Source: Zoogloea sp.
GTDB lineage: Bacteria; Pseudomonadota; Gammaproteobacteria; Burkholderiales; Rhodocyclaceae
Length of the DNA: 36,384 bases
Reading direction: 5' to 3'
NCBI GenBank assembly: GCA_017309145.1
Contig: JAFLDU010000013.1
Location: 1-36,384, forward strand
A model generated the notes under the pieces. The model worked only from the letters and a program-made list of their open reading frames with translations. It did not search any database and was not told the DNA's origin. This document shows, piece by piece, positions 1 to 13,800 of this stretch (position 1 is the stretch's first letter; every line of letters begins with the position of its first letter). Both the position numbers and the translations under genes were made by a program.

Positions 1-1
1 C

Positions 2-655
2 CCCGCCCCGCTGAACTACGCCCCTCCGGGCTACACGCCCTACCCCAAATCGATCTGCACCTCGATCAATCACCAGGTCTGCCACGGCGTTCCCAGCGAC
101 AAGGTGCTGAAGAAGGGCGACATCGTCAATCTGGACATCACCGTCATCAAGGACGGCTACCACGGCGACACCAGCCGCATGTTCCTGGTTGGCGGCGAGA
201 ACAACTGCAGCATCCTGGCCCGCCGCCTGTGCCAGATCACCTATGAGTGCCTGTGGCTGGGCATCGCCCAGGTCAAGCCAGGCGCCCACCTCGGCGACAT
301 CGGCCATGCGATCCAGAAGCACGCCGAAGGCAACGGCTTCTCGGTGGTCCGGGAGTTCTGCGGTCATGGCATCGGCGCCAAATTCCACGAGGACCCGCAG
401 GTGCTGCACTACGGCAAGCCCGGCACCGGAATCGAGCTCAAGCCAGGCATGATCTTCACCATCGAGCCGATGATCAACGCCGGCAAGGCGGCGATCTCCG
501 AACTCCCCGACGGCTGGACCATCGTCACCCGCGACCGCAGCCTGTCGGCCCAGTGGGAGCACATGATCCTCGTCACCGAGACCGGTGTGGAAGTCCTGAC
601 TCTGTCGGCGGGCTCTCCGCCGCGCCCGGACATCGTCGCCAACCTCCTGCCCTGA
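2..655 (+). CDS. map: Methionine aminopeptidase type I (5' end outside window)
   Basis: Removes the N-terminal methionine from nascent cytosolic proteins after deformylation. The open frame runs from the first bases of the window, so the true start lies upstream and only the C-terminal 217 residues are present. Seen: the PGYTPYPKSICTSIN segment and the following NHQVCHG that normally carry the substrate-binding His, the metal ligands in NLDITVIKDGYHGDTSRMF (both Asp), GHGIGAKFHEDP with its metal-binding His, FTIEPMI with its Glu, and the last Glu in SAQWEHMILVTETGVEVLT. All catalytic blocks of type I MetAP are intact. A GTG at 104 is internal and not the start. glnD begins 14 nt after the stop, an arrangement common in proteobacteria (map-glnD), so co-transcription is likely. 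Identification is secure. Confidence 0.96.
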   Translation, partial: PAPLNYAPPGYTPYPKSICTSINHQVCHGVPSDKVLKKGDIVNLDITVIKDGYHGDTSRMFLVGGENNCSILARRLCQITYECLWLGIAQVKPGAHLGDIGHAIQKHAEGNGFSVVREFCGHGIGAKFHEDPQVLHYGKPGTGIELKPGMIFTIEPMINAGKAAISELPDGWTIVTRDRSLSAQWEHMILVTETGVEVLTLSAGSPPRPDIVANLLP

Positions 656-669
656 ACCGCGCCGCCAAG

Positions 670-3261
670 ATGTCCGAATCCGCTCCCATCCTGCCGCCCG
701 ACACCACACGGGCACTGATCACCCGCTACAAGACACGCCTGAAGACCGGCGGCGAAGCCCTCCGCGAAGCCTACGAGGCCCGCCCCCTGACCGACCCCAT
801 CCTCAGGGGGCGCTCCCACCTGGTGGACGCGGTGCTGGTGGATCTCTGGAAGGACTTCCAGCTTCCGGCCGGGGCCAGCCTGGTGGCGGTGGGCGGCTAC
901 GGGCGGGAGGAGCTGTTTCCGTGTTCGGACGTCGACCTCCTGTTTCTGCTGGAGCGCGAGGCCGACGCCGACCTGGAGGAACGCCTTGCCCAGATGATCG
1001 GCCTGATCTGGGACATCGGCCTGGACATCGGGCACAGCGTCCGCACCGTTACCGAGTGCCTGGACGAGGCCGGGCGCGACGTGACGGTCATGACCAACCT
1101 GCTCGAGGCGCGCTTCATCCATGGCAACCGGCACCTTTTCGACGGGTTCGAAAGCGATCTGCGCGGTCTGCTCAACCCGGGCCAGTTCTTCAAGGCCAAG
1201 CGCCTGGAGCAGGAGCAGCGCTACACCCGCCACAACGAAACACCCTACTCCCTTGAGCCGAACTGCAAGGAGAGCCCAGGCGGGCTGCGCGACCTCCAAC
1301 TGATCGGCTGGATCAGCCGGGCGGCCGGCTTCGGCACACACTGGCGCGACCTGGCCCGCCACGGGCTGATCACCGACGAAGAAGCCACCGAGTTGCGAGA
1401 GCTCGAGCGCTTCCTCCAGCATGTGCGGATCCGCCTGCATCACCTGACGGGGCGACGCGAAGACCGTCTGCTGTTCGACCACCAGGAAAAGCTCGCCCGC
1501 AAGTTCGGCTACGACGCCACCGAGACCCGGCGGGCTTCCGAGGTCTTCATGCAGGAGTATTACCGCACCGCCAAGAAAGTCACTCAGCTCAACACCATCC
1601 TGCTGCAGAACTTCGGGGTCGAGTTCTTCCCCAACCGCTACCCGGCGGCAATCAACATCAACGAGCGCTTCCAGTGTGTACGCGAGCTCCTCGACGTGCG
1701 CGACGAAGGCGTCTTCGACCGCCATCCCAGCGCCCTGCTGGAGTGCTTCCTGCTCCTCGAGCAGCGCTCGGAGCTGAAGGGCATGACCGCACGCACCCTG
1801 CGCGCCCTGTGGCGCGGGCGCAAGCTGATCAACGCCGAGTTCCGCCAGAACCCGACCAACCGGGCACTCTTCCTGCGCCTTCTTCAGCAGCGCCGCGGGG
1901 TTGTGCACGAGCTGCGGAGGATGAACCAGTACGGCATCCTGAGCTTCTACCTGCCGGCCTGGCGCCGCATCGTCGGCCAGATGCAGCACGACCTCTTCCA
2001 CGTCTACACCGTGGATCAACACATTCTCCAGGTGCTGCGCAACGTCCGCCGCTTCATGGTGGCCGAGCATGCCCACGAGTATCCGCTGCTGACCCGCATC
2101 TGTACCGGCTTCGAGAAGCCCTGGCTGATCTACATCGCCGCACTGTTCCATGACATTGCCAAGGGCCGCGGCGGCGACCACTCAAAGCTCGGCATGAAGG
2201 ATGCCCGCGACTTCTGCGAATCCCATGGTCTGGAAGCCGAAGACACCAACCTGGTCGAATGGCTGGTGCAGCACCACCTGTCCATGTCCAATGTGGCCCA
2301 GAAGCAGGACCTCTCCGACCTGGAGGTCATCCAGCGCTTCGCCGCGCTGGTCCACGACGAGCGCCACCTCAACGCCCTCTACATCCTGACCCACGCCGAC
2401 ATCCGCGGGACCAGCCCCAAGGTTTGGAACGGCTGGAAGGGCAAGCTGCTGGAAGACCTCTACTTCGCCACCCAGCGCCTGCTGCGCGGCGCAACCCCAC
2501 AACAGGCCCTGGGCACCCCGATCCGCCAGGAGGATGCCCGCAACCTGCTGCGTTATTACGGCCTGCGACCGGGTACCGAAGACGCCCTGTGGGACCAGCT
2601 CGACACCGTGTACTTCCTGCGCCACGACGCCGAGGACATCGCCTGGCACGCGCGCATGCTCTATTACCGCGTCGAGACAGCCGAACCCCTCGTCAAGGCG
2701 CGCCTGAGCCACGTGGGCGAAGGCCTGCAGGTCATGGTGTACATGAAGGACCAGAAAGACCTCTTCATGCGTCTGTGCGGCTTCTTCAGCCGGCTTGGCT
2801 TCTCGATCGCCGACGCCAAGATCCACACCACGCGCCACGGCTATGCGCTCGACAGCTTCGTGCTCCTCGACCCGGGCCAGGAAGTCCATTATCGGGACCT
2901 GATCAACCTGCTGGAGCACGACCTCACCGAGAGACTGGCCACCCATGCACCAGTGGACCGCCCTGCCGGCGGCCGCCTGTCCCGCGAGGTCAAGCACTTC
3001 CCGATCACGCCGGAAGTCAGCATCCGGCCGGACGAACGCGGCCAGCACCACATCATGTCGGTCACCGCAGCCGACCGGCCAGGCCTGCTCTTCGGTGTCG
3101 CGGAAACCCTGGTGAACTACGGGATCAACCTGCATACCGCCAAGATCGCCACCCTGGGCGAGCGCGTCGAGGACACCTTCCTGATCAGCGGCCCCGGGCT
3201 GTCCCAGGACGCCCAGGTCCTCAAGATCGAATCCGATCTGCTGGAAAAGCTCGCGGTGTAA
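670..3261 (+). CDS. glnD: Bifunctional uridylyltransferase / uridylyl-removing enzyme GlnD
   Basis: Cytosolic nitrogen sensor that uridylylates PII proteins (GlnB/GlnK) when glutamine is low and removes UMP when it is high, thereby setting glutamine synthetase and NtrBC activity. The 863-residue product has the full domain order: a nucleotidyltransferase domain with GGYGREELFPCSDVDLLFL near residues 73-92 (catalytic Gly and Asp-x-Asp), the PII-UTase helical region, an HD domain with FHDIAKGRGGDHS near 490-505 for UMP removal, and two C-terminal ACT domains near 683-735 and 793-845 for glutamine sensing. The ATG at 670 gives the family-typical N-terminus. The frame stays open far upstream, but that part overlaps map and encodes no conserved sequence. 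The Shine-Dalgarno sequence is weak, so translation may be coupled to map. No adjacent glnB is visible. Confidence 0.97.
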   Translation: MSESAPILPPDTTRALITRYKTRLKTGGEALREAYEARPLTDPILRGRSHLVDAVLVDLWKDFQLPAGASLVAVGGYGREELFPCSDVDLLFLLEREADADLEERLAQMIGLIWDIGLDIGHSVRTVTECLDEAGRDVTVMTNLLEARFIHGNRHLFDGFESDLRGLLNPGQFFKAKRLEQEQRYTRHNETPYSLEPNCKESPGGLRDLQLIGWISRAAGFGTHWRDLARHGLITDEEATELRELERFLQHVRIRLHHLTGRREDRLLFDHQEKLARKFGYDATETRRASEVFMQEYYRTAKKVTQLNTILLQNFGVEFFPNRYPAAININERFQCVRELLDVRDEGVFDRHPSALLECFLLLEQRSELKGMTARTLRALWRGRKLINAEFRQNPTNRALFLRLLQQRRGVVHELRRMNQYGILSFYLPAWRRIVGQMQHDLFHVYTVDQHILQVLRNVRRFMVAEHAHEYPLLTRICTGFEKPWLIYIAALFHDIAKGRGGDHSKLGMKDARDFCESHGLEAEDTNLVEWLVQHHLSMSNVAQKQDLSDLEVIQRFAALVHDERHLNALYILTHADIRGTSPKVWNGWKGKLLEDLYFATQRLLRGATPQQALGTPIRQEDARNLLRYYGLRPGTEDALWDQLDTVYFLRHDAEDIAWHARMLYYRVETAEPLVKARLSHVGEGLQVMVYMKDQKDLFMRLCGFFSRLGFSIADAKIHTTRHGYALDSFVLLDPGQEVHYRDLINLLEHDLTERLATHAPVDRPAGGRLSREVKHFPITPEVSIRPDERGQHHIMSVTAADRPGLLFGVAETLVNYGINLHTAKIATLGERVEDTFLISGPGLSQDAQVLKIESDLLEKLAV

Positions 3262-3265
3262 GCGC

Positions 3266-3320
3266 GTAGGGGCGGGCGGACTTCGGCCAACCTCCCGCGG
3301 GCGGCTGAAGCTGCCCCTAC
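3266..3320. repeat. Palindromic intergenic element (REP-like) after glnD
   Basis: The gap between convergent glnD and def holds an imperfect palindrome bounded by GTAGGGGC (3266-3273) and GCCCCTAC (3313-3320). The interior arms, GGACTTCGGCC on one side and GGCTGAAG on the other, are partly complementary. The form resembles the GTAGGGGC-type dispersed palindromes found between genes in many GC-rich proteobacteria. It could form a strong hairpin ending both converging transcripts, although there is no T-run. Only one copy lies in this window, so calling it a repeat family member is inference. Confidence 0.5.
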
Positions 3321-3358
3321 AGCCACTCCCCGTTAGGCCTGCGCAACCAGCAAAGACC

Positions 3359-3892
3359 TCAATCGTCGTCGGCCACCGAGCCGTCCGGAAACAGCACCTC
3401 GGTGAAACCGAAGCGTGAAAAATCCCGGATGCGCATCGGGTACAGCACGCCGTCCAGGTGGTCGCACTCATGTTGCACGACACGGGCATGAAAGCCCTCG
3501 GCAAGTCGGTCGATGGGCTTGCCCTCGGCGTCGAAGCCGGTATAGCGCAACGTGGTCCAACGCGGCACCCAGCCGCGCAGGCCTGGTACCGACAGGCACC
3601 CCTCCCAGCCGCCCTCCTCGTCCTCGCCGAGCGGCGTCAAGACAGGATTGATCAGCACGGTGTCGGGCACTGCTGCCGCGTCCGGATAGCGCGGACTCGG
3701 CCCGCCGCCGAAGATGACCACGCGCAGATCGACGCCGATCTGCGGCGCCGCCAGCCCGGCACCATTGAGATGGGCCATGGTGTCCCGCATGTCACGGATC
3801 AGGGCCGCCAACTCAGGCGTACCGAAGGCCGCCACCGGCTGCGCCCGCCTCAGCAGGCGCGGATCGCCCATGCGCAGGACTTCGCGGATCAT
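3359..3892 (-). CDS. def: Peptide deformylase
   Basis: Fe/Zn-dependent hydrolase that removes the formyl group from the N-terminal methionine of new polypeptides in the cytosol. The 177-residue protein carries all three deformylase motifs: [10 protein letters not shown] at 44-53, WEGCLS at 96-101 with the metal-binding Cys99, and QHECDH at 140-145 with two His ligands and the catalytic Glu. The start ATG overlaps the stop of the upstream phosphorylase gene as ATGA, so translation is probably coupled. It is not beside fmt, the usual partner, so it may be a second deformylase, though that cannot be judged from one window. It converges with glnD across the palindrome at 3266-3320. Confidence 0.95.
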   Translation of the reverse strand: MIREVLRMGDPRLLRRAQPVAAFGTPELAALIRDMRDTMAHLNGAGLAAPQIGVDLRVVIFGGGPSPRYPDAAAVPDTVLINPVLTPLGEDEEGGWEGCLSVPGLRGWVPRWTTLRYTGFDAEGKPIDRLAEGFHARVVQHECDHLDGVLYPMRIRDFSRFGFTEVLFPDGSVADDD

Positions 3893-4626
3893 GCTTCGCA
3901 GATGTGGTCGAGCACCTTGCGGACCCGCCCCATCGCCTCACGCAGCACCACGTCGATCTCGTCGAAACAGATGCGGTTCGCGCTGTTGGCGCGTCCCGCC
4001 GCATAGTTGGCCACCACGTTGATGGCCGCATAGGGGATGCCAAGCTCCCGGGCCAGGGCTGCCTCGGGCATGCCCGTCATGCCGACCACATCGGCGCCAT
4101 CCCGCTCAAGGCGGTTGATCTCGGCTGCCGTCTCGAGACGCGGCCCCTGGGTGGCTGCGTACACGGCGCCGTCGAAGATCTTCTCGCCCGCTGCCACGCC
4201 AGCCCGCAGGATGCGCTGCCGGACCCCGTCGTCGTAGGGCTCGGTGAAATCGATGTGCACCACCGGCTCATCGGAACTCTCGTGGAAAGTGCTCTTGCGG
4301 CCCCAGGTGTAATCGATGATCTGATCCGGCACCACCAGAGCCCCTGGGCACAAGTCCGCGCGGATCCCGCCCACCGAGGCCACCGAGATGATCGCGTCCA
4401 CCTTGGCGTTATGAAGCGCCCAGAGGTTGGCCTGGTAATTCACCCGATGAGGCGGGATGGTGTGTCCATATCCGTGGCGCGCCAGGAAAACCACCGGCTT
4501 GCCACACAGCTTGCCGAAGGTGAGGGCCCCGGAAGGCTCCCCGTAGGGGGTGCGCACCACCTCGCGGCGCAGCAGGTCAAGGGTGGCCAACTGGGTCAGG
4601 CCGCTACCGCCGATGATTGCCAGCAT
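3889..4626 (-). CDS. Purine nucleoside phosphorylase family, probably S-methyl-5'-thioinosine phosphorylase
   Basis: Phosphorolytic enzyme of the PNP/MTAP family that recycles the methylthio-nucleoside by-product of polyamine synthesis. The 245-residue protein has phosphate-site GGSG at 6-9, ARHGYGH at 49-55, ATQGPRLET near 158-166 and VGMTGMPEA at 181-189. Where true methylthioadenosine phosphorylases have an Asp-x-Asp that recognises adenine, this protein has Asn207-Tyr-Ala209 (VANYAAG). That fits a 6-oxopurine (methylthioinosine) enzyme like the Pseudomonas aeruginosa one of about the same length. Substrate choice is inference. The frame is open 27 codons further upstream, but ATG 4626 has GAGGAG at good spacing and the family-typical MLAIIGGSG start. 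It overlaps def by ATGA. Confidence 0.88.
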   Translation of the reverse strand: MLAIIGGSGLTQLATLDLLRREVVRTPYGEPSGALTFGKLCGKPVVFLARHGYGHTIPPHRVNYQANLWALHNAKVDAIISVASVGGIRADLCPGALVVPDQIIDYTWGRKSTFHESSDEPVVHIDFTEPYDDGVRQRILRAGVAAGEKIFDGAVYAATQGPRLETAAEINRLERDGADVVGMTGMPEAALARELGIPYAAINVVANYAAGRANSANRICFDEIDVVLREAMGRVRKVLDHICEA

Positions 4627-4660
4627 GGGGCTACTCCTCGTAAAAGCGTGTCGGGCGCGA

Positions 4661-4669
4661 ATATTAGCA
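4661..4669 (-). promoter_or_regulatory. Candidate extended -10 promoter for phosphorylase-def
   Basis: On the minus strand TGC-TAATAT (4669 down to 4661) forms an extended -10 element, 34 nt before the ATG at 4626. No good -35 is visible 16-18 nt upstream, which suits an extended -10 promoter. It mirrors the typA candidate on the other strand. Confidence 0.5.
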
Positions 4670-4712
4670 CGGCCCGAGATCGCATCCTGTAATGCTGCGA
4701 CGCGCAAAGACG

Positions 4713-4721
4713 TGCTAAAAT
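4713..4721 (+). promoter_or_regulatory. Candidate extended -10 promoter for typA
   Basis: TGC-TAAAAT at 4713-4721 is an extended -10 element ending 34 nt before the typA ATG. The -35 region (TGCTGC around 4693-4698) is poor. This TGCTAA core and its copy in the opposite orientation at 4661-4669 form an inverted repeat (TTAGCAC / GTGCTAA) across the divergent spacer. Confidence 0.5.
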
Positions 4722-4755
4722 TTTATGTTTACAAGTACTTCCGGTATCCAACCCC

Positions 4756-6570
<1,815 letters not shown>

Positions 6571-6584
6571 GCCTCACCGGACGC

Positions 6585-6605
6585 CCGCCGGACACGTGCC
6601 GGCGG
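6585..6605. other. GC-rich hairpin after typA
   Basis: CCGCCGG (6585-6591), loop ACACGTG, CCGGCGG (6599-6605): a perfect 7-bp stem just after the typA stop and just before the intrinsic terminator. It may stabilise the mRNA 3' end or help pausing. There is no T-run of its own. Confidence 0.5.
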
Positions 6606-6611
6606 CAGCCA

Positions 6612-6645
6612 TAAAAAAGCGCGGCCCGAAGGTCGCGCTTTTTTA
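6612..6645. terminator. Bidirectional intrinsic terminator between typA and galU
   Basis: Stem GCGCGGCC (6619-6626), loop CGAA, GGTCGCGC (6631-6638), preceded by six A and followed by six T, so the stem can extend through A-T pairs. It reads as a rho-independent terminator on both strands and serves the convergent genes typA (+) and galU (-). Confidence 0.9.
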
Positions 6646-6698
6646 TTGGTCCCTGGAAGGCCTCCTCGGTGGCCTCCACCTTGAGGCCCTGGGGCCGT

Positions 6699-7580
6699 TC
6701 AGCACTCGCAGCGGCCCGCCAGGAAGGCCGCGAACTCCGCCCCCACCTCCGGGTGGCGGAGACCCAGCTCCACGGTGGCCTTGAGATAGCCCAGCTTCGA
6801 GCCGCAGTCGTAGCGCTTGCCGCGGAACTGGTAGGCCAGGATGGCCTCTTCCTGCAGCAGGGAGGCGATCGCATCGGTCAGCTGCAGCTCACCGCCGGCA
6901 CCCGGCTTGAGCTGGCGCAGGTGATCGAAGATGCGGCCGGTCAGGATGTAGCGGCCGATCACCGCCTGGGTGGACGGCGCCTCCTCGGGCTTCGGCTTCT
7001 CGACGATGCCGGTCACCCGCTGGATCTCTCCGCTGTTCTTCTCGGTGCTGACGATGCCGTACTGGCGGGTTTCCTCGGGGGCCACGTTCATCACGCCCAG
7101 CACCGAGCAGCGGTGATAGTTGTACACCTCGGTCATCTGCTTCATGACCGGCGTGTCACCAAGGGAATCCACCAGATCATCGGCCAGCAGCACGGCAAAC
7201 GGCTCCTCACCCACCACCGGTGCCGCGCACAGCACGGCATGGCCAAGCCCAAGGGCTTCCGCCTGGCGGATGTAGATGCAATTGACGTGGGACGGCACGG
7301 TGTCCCGCACGATCTTCAGCAGCTCCGCCTTGCCACGCATCTCCAGCTCGGTCTCGAGCTCATAGGCCTTGTCGAAGTGGTCTTCGATGGCACGCTTGGA
7401 GCGACCGGTGATGAACACCAGGTCGGTCACCCCCGCCGCCACCGCCTCCTCGACCGCGTACTGGATCAGGGGCTTGTCCACGATGGGCATCATTTCCTTG
7501 GGGCTGGCCTTGGTGGCCGGCAGGAAACGGCTCCCCAGACCAGCCACCGGGAAAACAGCCTTTCTCACCTTCTTCAGCAT
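6699..7580 (-). CDS. galU: UTP--glucose-1-phosphate uridylyltransferase
   Basis: Makes UDP-glucose from UTP and glucose-1-phosphate for surface polysaccharides, lipopolysaccharide core and related sugars. The 293-residue protein has the nucleotide-binding start [39 protein letters not shown], the [15 protein letters not shown] block and VLLADDL, as expected for bacterial GalU. The family usually has Thr where this has Ser in GLGSR, a mild change. Three in-frame starts sit together: GTG 7586, ATG 7583 (overlapping the ligA stop as TGATG) and ATG 7580. I chose 7580 because the GGAGAG at the ligA end is 5 nt from it. It is the last gene of the smc-zipA-ligA-galU run and is probably translationally coupled to ligA. 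Confidence 0.95.
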   Translation of the reverse strand: MLKKVRKAVFPVAGLGSRFLPATKASPKEMMPIVDKPLIQYAVEEAVAAGVTDLVFITGRSKRAIEDHFDKAYELETELEMRGKAELLKIVRDTVPSHVNCIYIRQAEALGLGHAVLCAAPVVGEEPFAVLLADDLVDSLGDTPVMKQMTEVYNYHRCSVLGVMNVAPEETRQYGIVSTEKNSGEIQRVTGIVEKPKPEEAPSTQAVIGRYILTGRIFDHLRQLKPGAGGELQLTDAIASLLQEEAILAYQFRGKRYDCGSKLGYLKATVELGLRHPEVGAEFAAFLAGRCEC

Positions 7581-7582
7581 CA

Positions 7583-9691
<2,109 letters not shown>

Positions 9692-10789
9692 TCAGGAGAA
9701 CAGACGGCGGGCCAGCGCAGAGCCCGGCGCGATGCCGTACTCGGCCATCTGGCCCTGGTACTGCTCGATCTGGGCCCGGATCAGGCCGGCCGCCTTTTCG
9801 CCGAAGGGCGAACGGTTGTCATCCACCACGGCACCGTTGAGCGCCTCGGCCAGTTGCTGGGCCAGCGCCATCATGCGGTCGAAGGTCTTCACACCGTCCG
9901 CCACCCGTGGCACGTCGACGCTCAGGGTGACGCCTTGAGTGGTCAGCGTACGCATCTCCTCGGCCACAAAGACACCCGGCTCCAGGTTGCTCAGCACAAA
10001 CTGACTGTTGCCCGTTTCGTCGAGCGCGTGGAAACAGCCATCGGTCAGCAGCTCCAGCCCGGCCGCCTCGGCCAGGCCACGCAGCTTGGTGCCCGGGAAC
10101 GGCAGATCACGGGCCACCACATTGACGCCGATCTGGATATCCACCCCTGCGCAGAAACGATCGAGCTCGGCCGCCTGGGCCACGGATTCACCGCGCGCAG
10201 GCAGCGACGGGATCGCCATGAAGATGTCACACATGTGCTGCAGACCATCGCCCAGACGGGCCAGATCGGCGTCGGAAGCCGGCCCGCGACGATCCACCAG
10301 CTGAAGCGCCGCACAGACCCAGTGATAGGTGCCACCACTGTTGGGTCCGACCACCTCCCAGCGATTGTCGGAATCGGAAAAACCGAACCAGCGCACCGGC
10401 TTGGCAATGCCCTCGAGCTGCTGGGCTGCGGCCTGCCACAAGCGGCCGGCCACGACGGGCTCGATGGACTCGATGCGCACGACCCAGTCTGCACGCTCGT
10501 CCACGTCCGAAGGCAGCAGCGGCGGCACGCGGCGGGCGCTGGCATCCTTCACCGCCTTGGCACTGGGTGGCACACGCGGGCTGGGCTCGGCGCCGATCAC
10601 CGGCTCGACACGCTCGGGCTTCAGCACCCCTGCGGGCAGCTCGCTCAGCACGGGCTCCTGGACCACCGGCGTGGCCGCCTCGATGGCCTTGCGCTGCTTG
10701 CGCTCCTGCCATTTGTTGAAGGCGAAGATGCCAACGACGACGACACCGCCGACGCCGACCAGACCCATTTGCAACTCACTGATTGCCAT
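9692..10789 (-). CDS. zipA: Cell division protein ZipA-like (FtsZ-binding membrane protein)
   Basis: Predicted inner-membrane anchor of the FtsZ ring. The 365-residue product has one N-terminal transmembrane segment (about residues 7-26) followed by a basic stretch (KWQERKQRK), a Pro/Glu-rich linker, and a C-terminal globular part (roughly 215-350) whose context and layout match the ZipA FtsZ-binding domain, including the segment IQIGVNVVARD. The start ATG has AAGGGA upstream. Position between smc and ligA supports the call, since zipA-ligA is a conserved pair. Betaproteobacterial members are divergent from E. coli ZipA, so the family call rests on architecture plus neighbourhood rather than on strong motif identity. 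FtsZ binding is inferred. Confidence 0.82.
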   Translation of the reverse strand: MAISELQMGLVGVGGVVVVGIFAFNKWQERKQRKAIEAATPVVQEPVLSELPAGVLKPERVEPVIGAEPSPRVPPSAKAVKDASARRVPPLLPSDVDERADWVVRIESIEPVVAGRLWQAAAQQLEGIAKPVRWFGFSDSDNRWEVVGPNSGGTYHWVCAALQLVDRRGPASDADLARLGDGLQHMCDIFMAIPSLPARGESVAQAAELDRFCAGVDIQIGVNVVARDLPFPGTKLRGLAEAAGLELLTDGCFHALDETGNSQFVLSNLEPGVFVAEEMRTLTTQGVTLSVDVPRVADGVKTFDRMMALAQQLAEALNGAVVDDNRSPFGEKAAGLIRAQIEQYQGQMAEYGIAPGSALARRLFS

Positions 10790-10808
10790 CGATTTCCCTT
10801 GTTTCCGA

Positions 10809-13800
10809 TCAGGCTGCGACAGATTCTGCCAGCCGCAGCGCTTCCTCGATATCCACTTCCACGACCCGCGACACGCCCTGTTCCTGCATCGTCACGCCAA
10901 CCAGCTGCTGCGCGATCTCCATGGTGATCTTGCTGTGGCTGATGAACACGAACTGGGTCTGCGACGACATCCGCTTGACCATCTGGCAGTAGCGCTCGGT
11001 GTTCGAGTCGTCGAGAGGTGCATCGACCTCGTCCAGCATGCAGAAGGGTGCGGGATTGAGCTGGAACATGGAGAACACCAGCGCAATGGCCGTCAGGGCC
11101 TTCTCGCCGCCCGAAAGCAGCTGGATCGAACTGTTTTTCTTGCCCGGCGGCTGGGCCACGATGGAGATCCCCGCATCGAGGATCTCATCGCCGGTGAGCA
11201 CCAGCCTTGCCTCGCCCCCACCGAACAGCATGGGAAAGAGACTGCCGAAATGACGATTAACCGTATTGTACGTCTCTTGAAGCTGCTCACGCGTCTCCCT
11301 GTCGATACGCCGGATCGCATCCTCCAGCGTATCGATGGCACCCAGCAGATCTTCAGTCTGGGTATCCAGGTAGGTTTTGCGCTCCACTGCAGACTTCAAC
11401 TCGTCAAGCGCCGCGAGGTTGACCGGCCCCAGCTCGGCGATCTCCCGGCCCAGTCGCGCGACCTCGCGCTGCAGCGAACCTTCCTTGATGTCCGGGGTGA
11501 GCAGCGGCAGCAGTGCCGCCTCGTCGGCCTGGGCTTCTTCAAGGCGCGCTGCATGCTGGCTTTCGGCCATGTCGGCCGCCTGCACCTTCAAGCGCAGATC
11601 GGCCACCCGCTCCCGCTGCGGCGCGGCGGCGTGCTCGGTGCGCTGACGGTCCTCCTCCAGCGTGCGCAGCTGGCCATTGACGCCTTCCAGCAGATTGCGG
11701 CTCTCGGCCAGGGCAGCCTCCCGCTCACCGCGTAGCGCCAGCGTTTCCTGCAGGCGCTCCGACACCGAGGCTTCGTCGATCTCCATGAGGCTCTCACGAC
11801 GCTCCTGCAACTCCTCGTCGATGCGCTGCAACTGTTCGCCGGCGAGCGCCCGGTTGCGCGAGATGTCTTCGAGCTTGCTGGTGCACTCGCGCTCCGAGTG
11901 GCGGGCCTCCTGCAGCTCACGGGCCAGCGCCTGCTCCAGCGCGCGGGTCTCCCGCAGGCTGCTCTCCCGCTCCCGGCGCACCGCCTCGGCGGCATCCAGG
12001 CGGTCCCGCTGCAGGTCGGCGAGCTCGCGGCTGCGCTCGAGTTCTGCCTCTGCACGCATCAGGCGATCCTGTTCGGCCTGCTCCGCGTGACCGATCTCGT
12101 CCAGATCCCTGTCGATCTGGCTGCAGCGCTCCTCGTAGCGCTGACGCGCCTGGTTGAGCTTGAGCACCTCCACCTGCTCGGCATGGACCCGTGCCTGCAG
12201 GGCCTGCGCCTCGCGGCGCTGACTGGTCAGATCATCCTGCAGGCGGGTCGCCAGCGCCTCCGCCTCGGCCATGCGCTCACGCGCCTGGACGGCCTCTTCC
12301 TGGGCAGCCTCCACCTCGAGGGCCAGTTGCTCGATCTCCCGCTGGCGTTCGATCACACCATGGGTCCGGGCATCGGGGGCATAGTGGGTCAGTGCATGGC
12401 GGTCCAGCAGCCGGCCCTCGCGGGACACCAGCAGGCATCCGGGCTCGAGCGTGTCGCGACGGTCAAGCCACTCGGCCATGTCCTGCACCACGTGCACACC
12501 GGCCAGCCACGCCGTCAGCACCGGCTCCAGCCCGCCTTCGGCCCGCACCAGATCGCGCAGCGGGCGGGTACCTGCAGGGGAGTGCGCTGCGGCTGTCGTG
12601 GCCGTGGGCGCCCCCGGCAGCAGGAAGCTCACCGCCCCCGGCACCTTGTCGCCCAAGGCTGCCAGCGCGGCGCGGCCATCCTCGGCAGGCAGGGCACCCA
12701 GGCGTTCGCGCAGCACGGCCTCGACCGCCAGCTCCCAGCCTGCTTCCACGTTGAGGCGCTGCCACAGGGGTTTGAGCCCCTCGAGATGGTGCCTGCGCAG
12801 CCATTCGCCCAACTGCCCCTGGGCCTGGACCTTGTGCTGCAGCTGCACCAGGGCCTCACGGCGGGCGCGCAGTTCGGTGGCACGCTTCTGGGCCTGCCGC
12901 TCCACCTCCAGGGCCTGTTTCAAAGCCTGCTGGGCCTCGGGCAGGCGGGCGCCGCCTTCCGAGATCCGGGCCTGGGCCTGCTCCAGACAGAGCTCCAGCT
13001 CTTCCAGCGCAGCCTCCCGTTCGGCGGCCAGCCGCAGGTCCGGCGCCAGCACCGCGGCCTGCTCCTGCTGCAGGCGGGCACGCCGCTGGGCGAGCGTGTC
13101 CAGGCTGCGCTGACTGCTCTGTCGGTGGGTATCCTCGACCCGGATCTGCTGCTCGGCCTGGTTGAGCTCGCGGCGTACGGCCGCCGCCGTGGCATCCGCG
13201 GTCTGCAGGGCTTCCTCGGCTTCGGGCAGGCGATCGCTGAGTTCGGCATGGCGAGCCTCCGCCTGCTCGGCCCGCAAGGCGGCGTGCTCAAGCAGGCCCT
13301 GCCAGCGCTCCGCCTCACCGGACAGCCCTTCGAGCTGGGCGCGCCATTGGGCGTCATCCCGCTCCAGCTGGGCCAGACGACTTTCGAGGATGCGCCGGCT
13401 GTCCCGCAAGCGGGCCAGCTCCCCTTCCAGGCGGGTCAGCTCGGAGCTGACCGCAAACAGGGCCGACTGGGCGAGCTGCACGCCTTCGTTGGCCTCCAGC
13501 TGGGATTCGCGCACCGCCTCGAGCTGGGCCTCCAGCTCCTGCAGGCGGCTCGAATCGGCCTCGATGCGCCGCGTGGCGTCGGCCAGTTCCCCGGAGAGCC
13601 GTGCCTTCTCGGCACGGGCTTCGTAGCATTTGAGCAACCACAGCAGATTCTGCCGCTCGGACAGACTGGCATTGAGCTGGCGGTACTTCTCGGCCACGGC
13701 GGCCTGAGCCTCCAGCTTGCCGATCTGCTGCCCCAGCTCATTGCGGATGTCGTCCAGACGCGTCAGGTTGTCGCGGGCATCCGACAGGCGCCCTTCGGTT

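Noticed and set aside
247-669. Upstream extension of the glnD frame
   Set aside because: It overlaps map in another frame and reads as Arg/Pro-rich sequence unlike any GlnD N-terminus. ATG 670 fits the family.
409-2181. 590-codon frame antisense to map and glnD
   Set aside because: Covers conserved genes on the other strand and shows no motif of its own.
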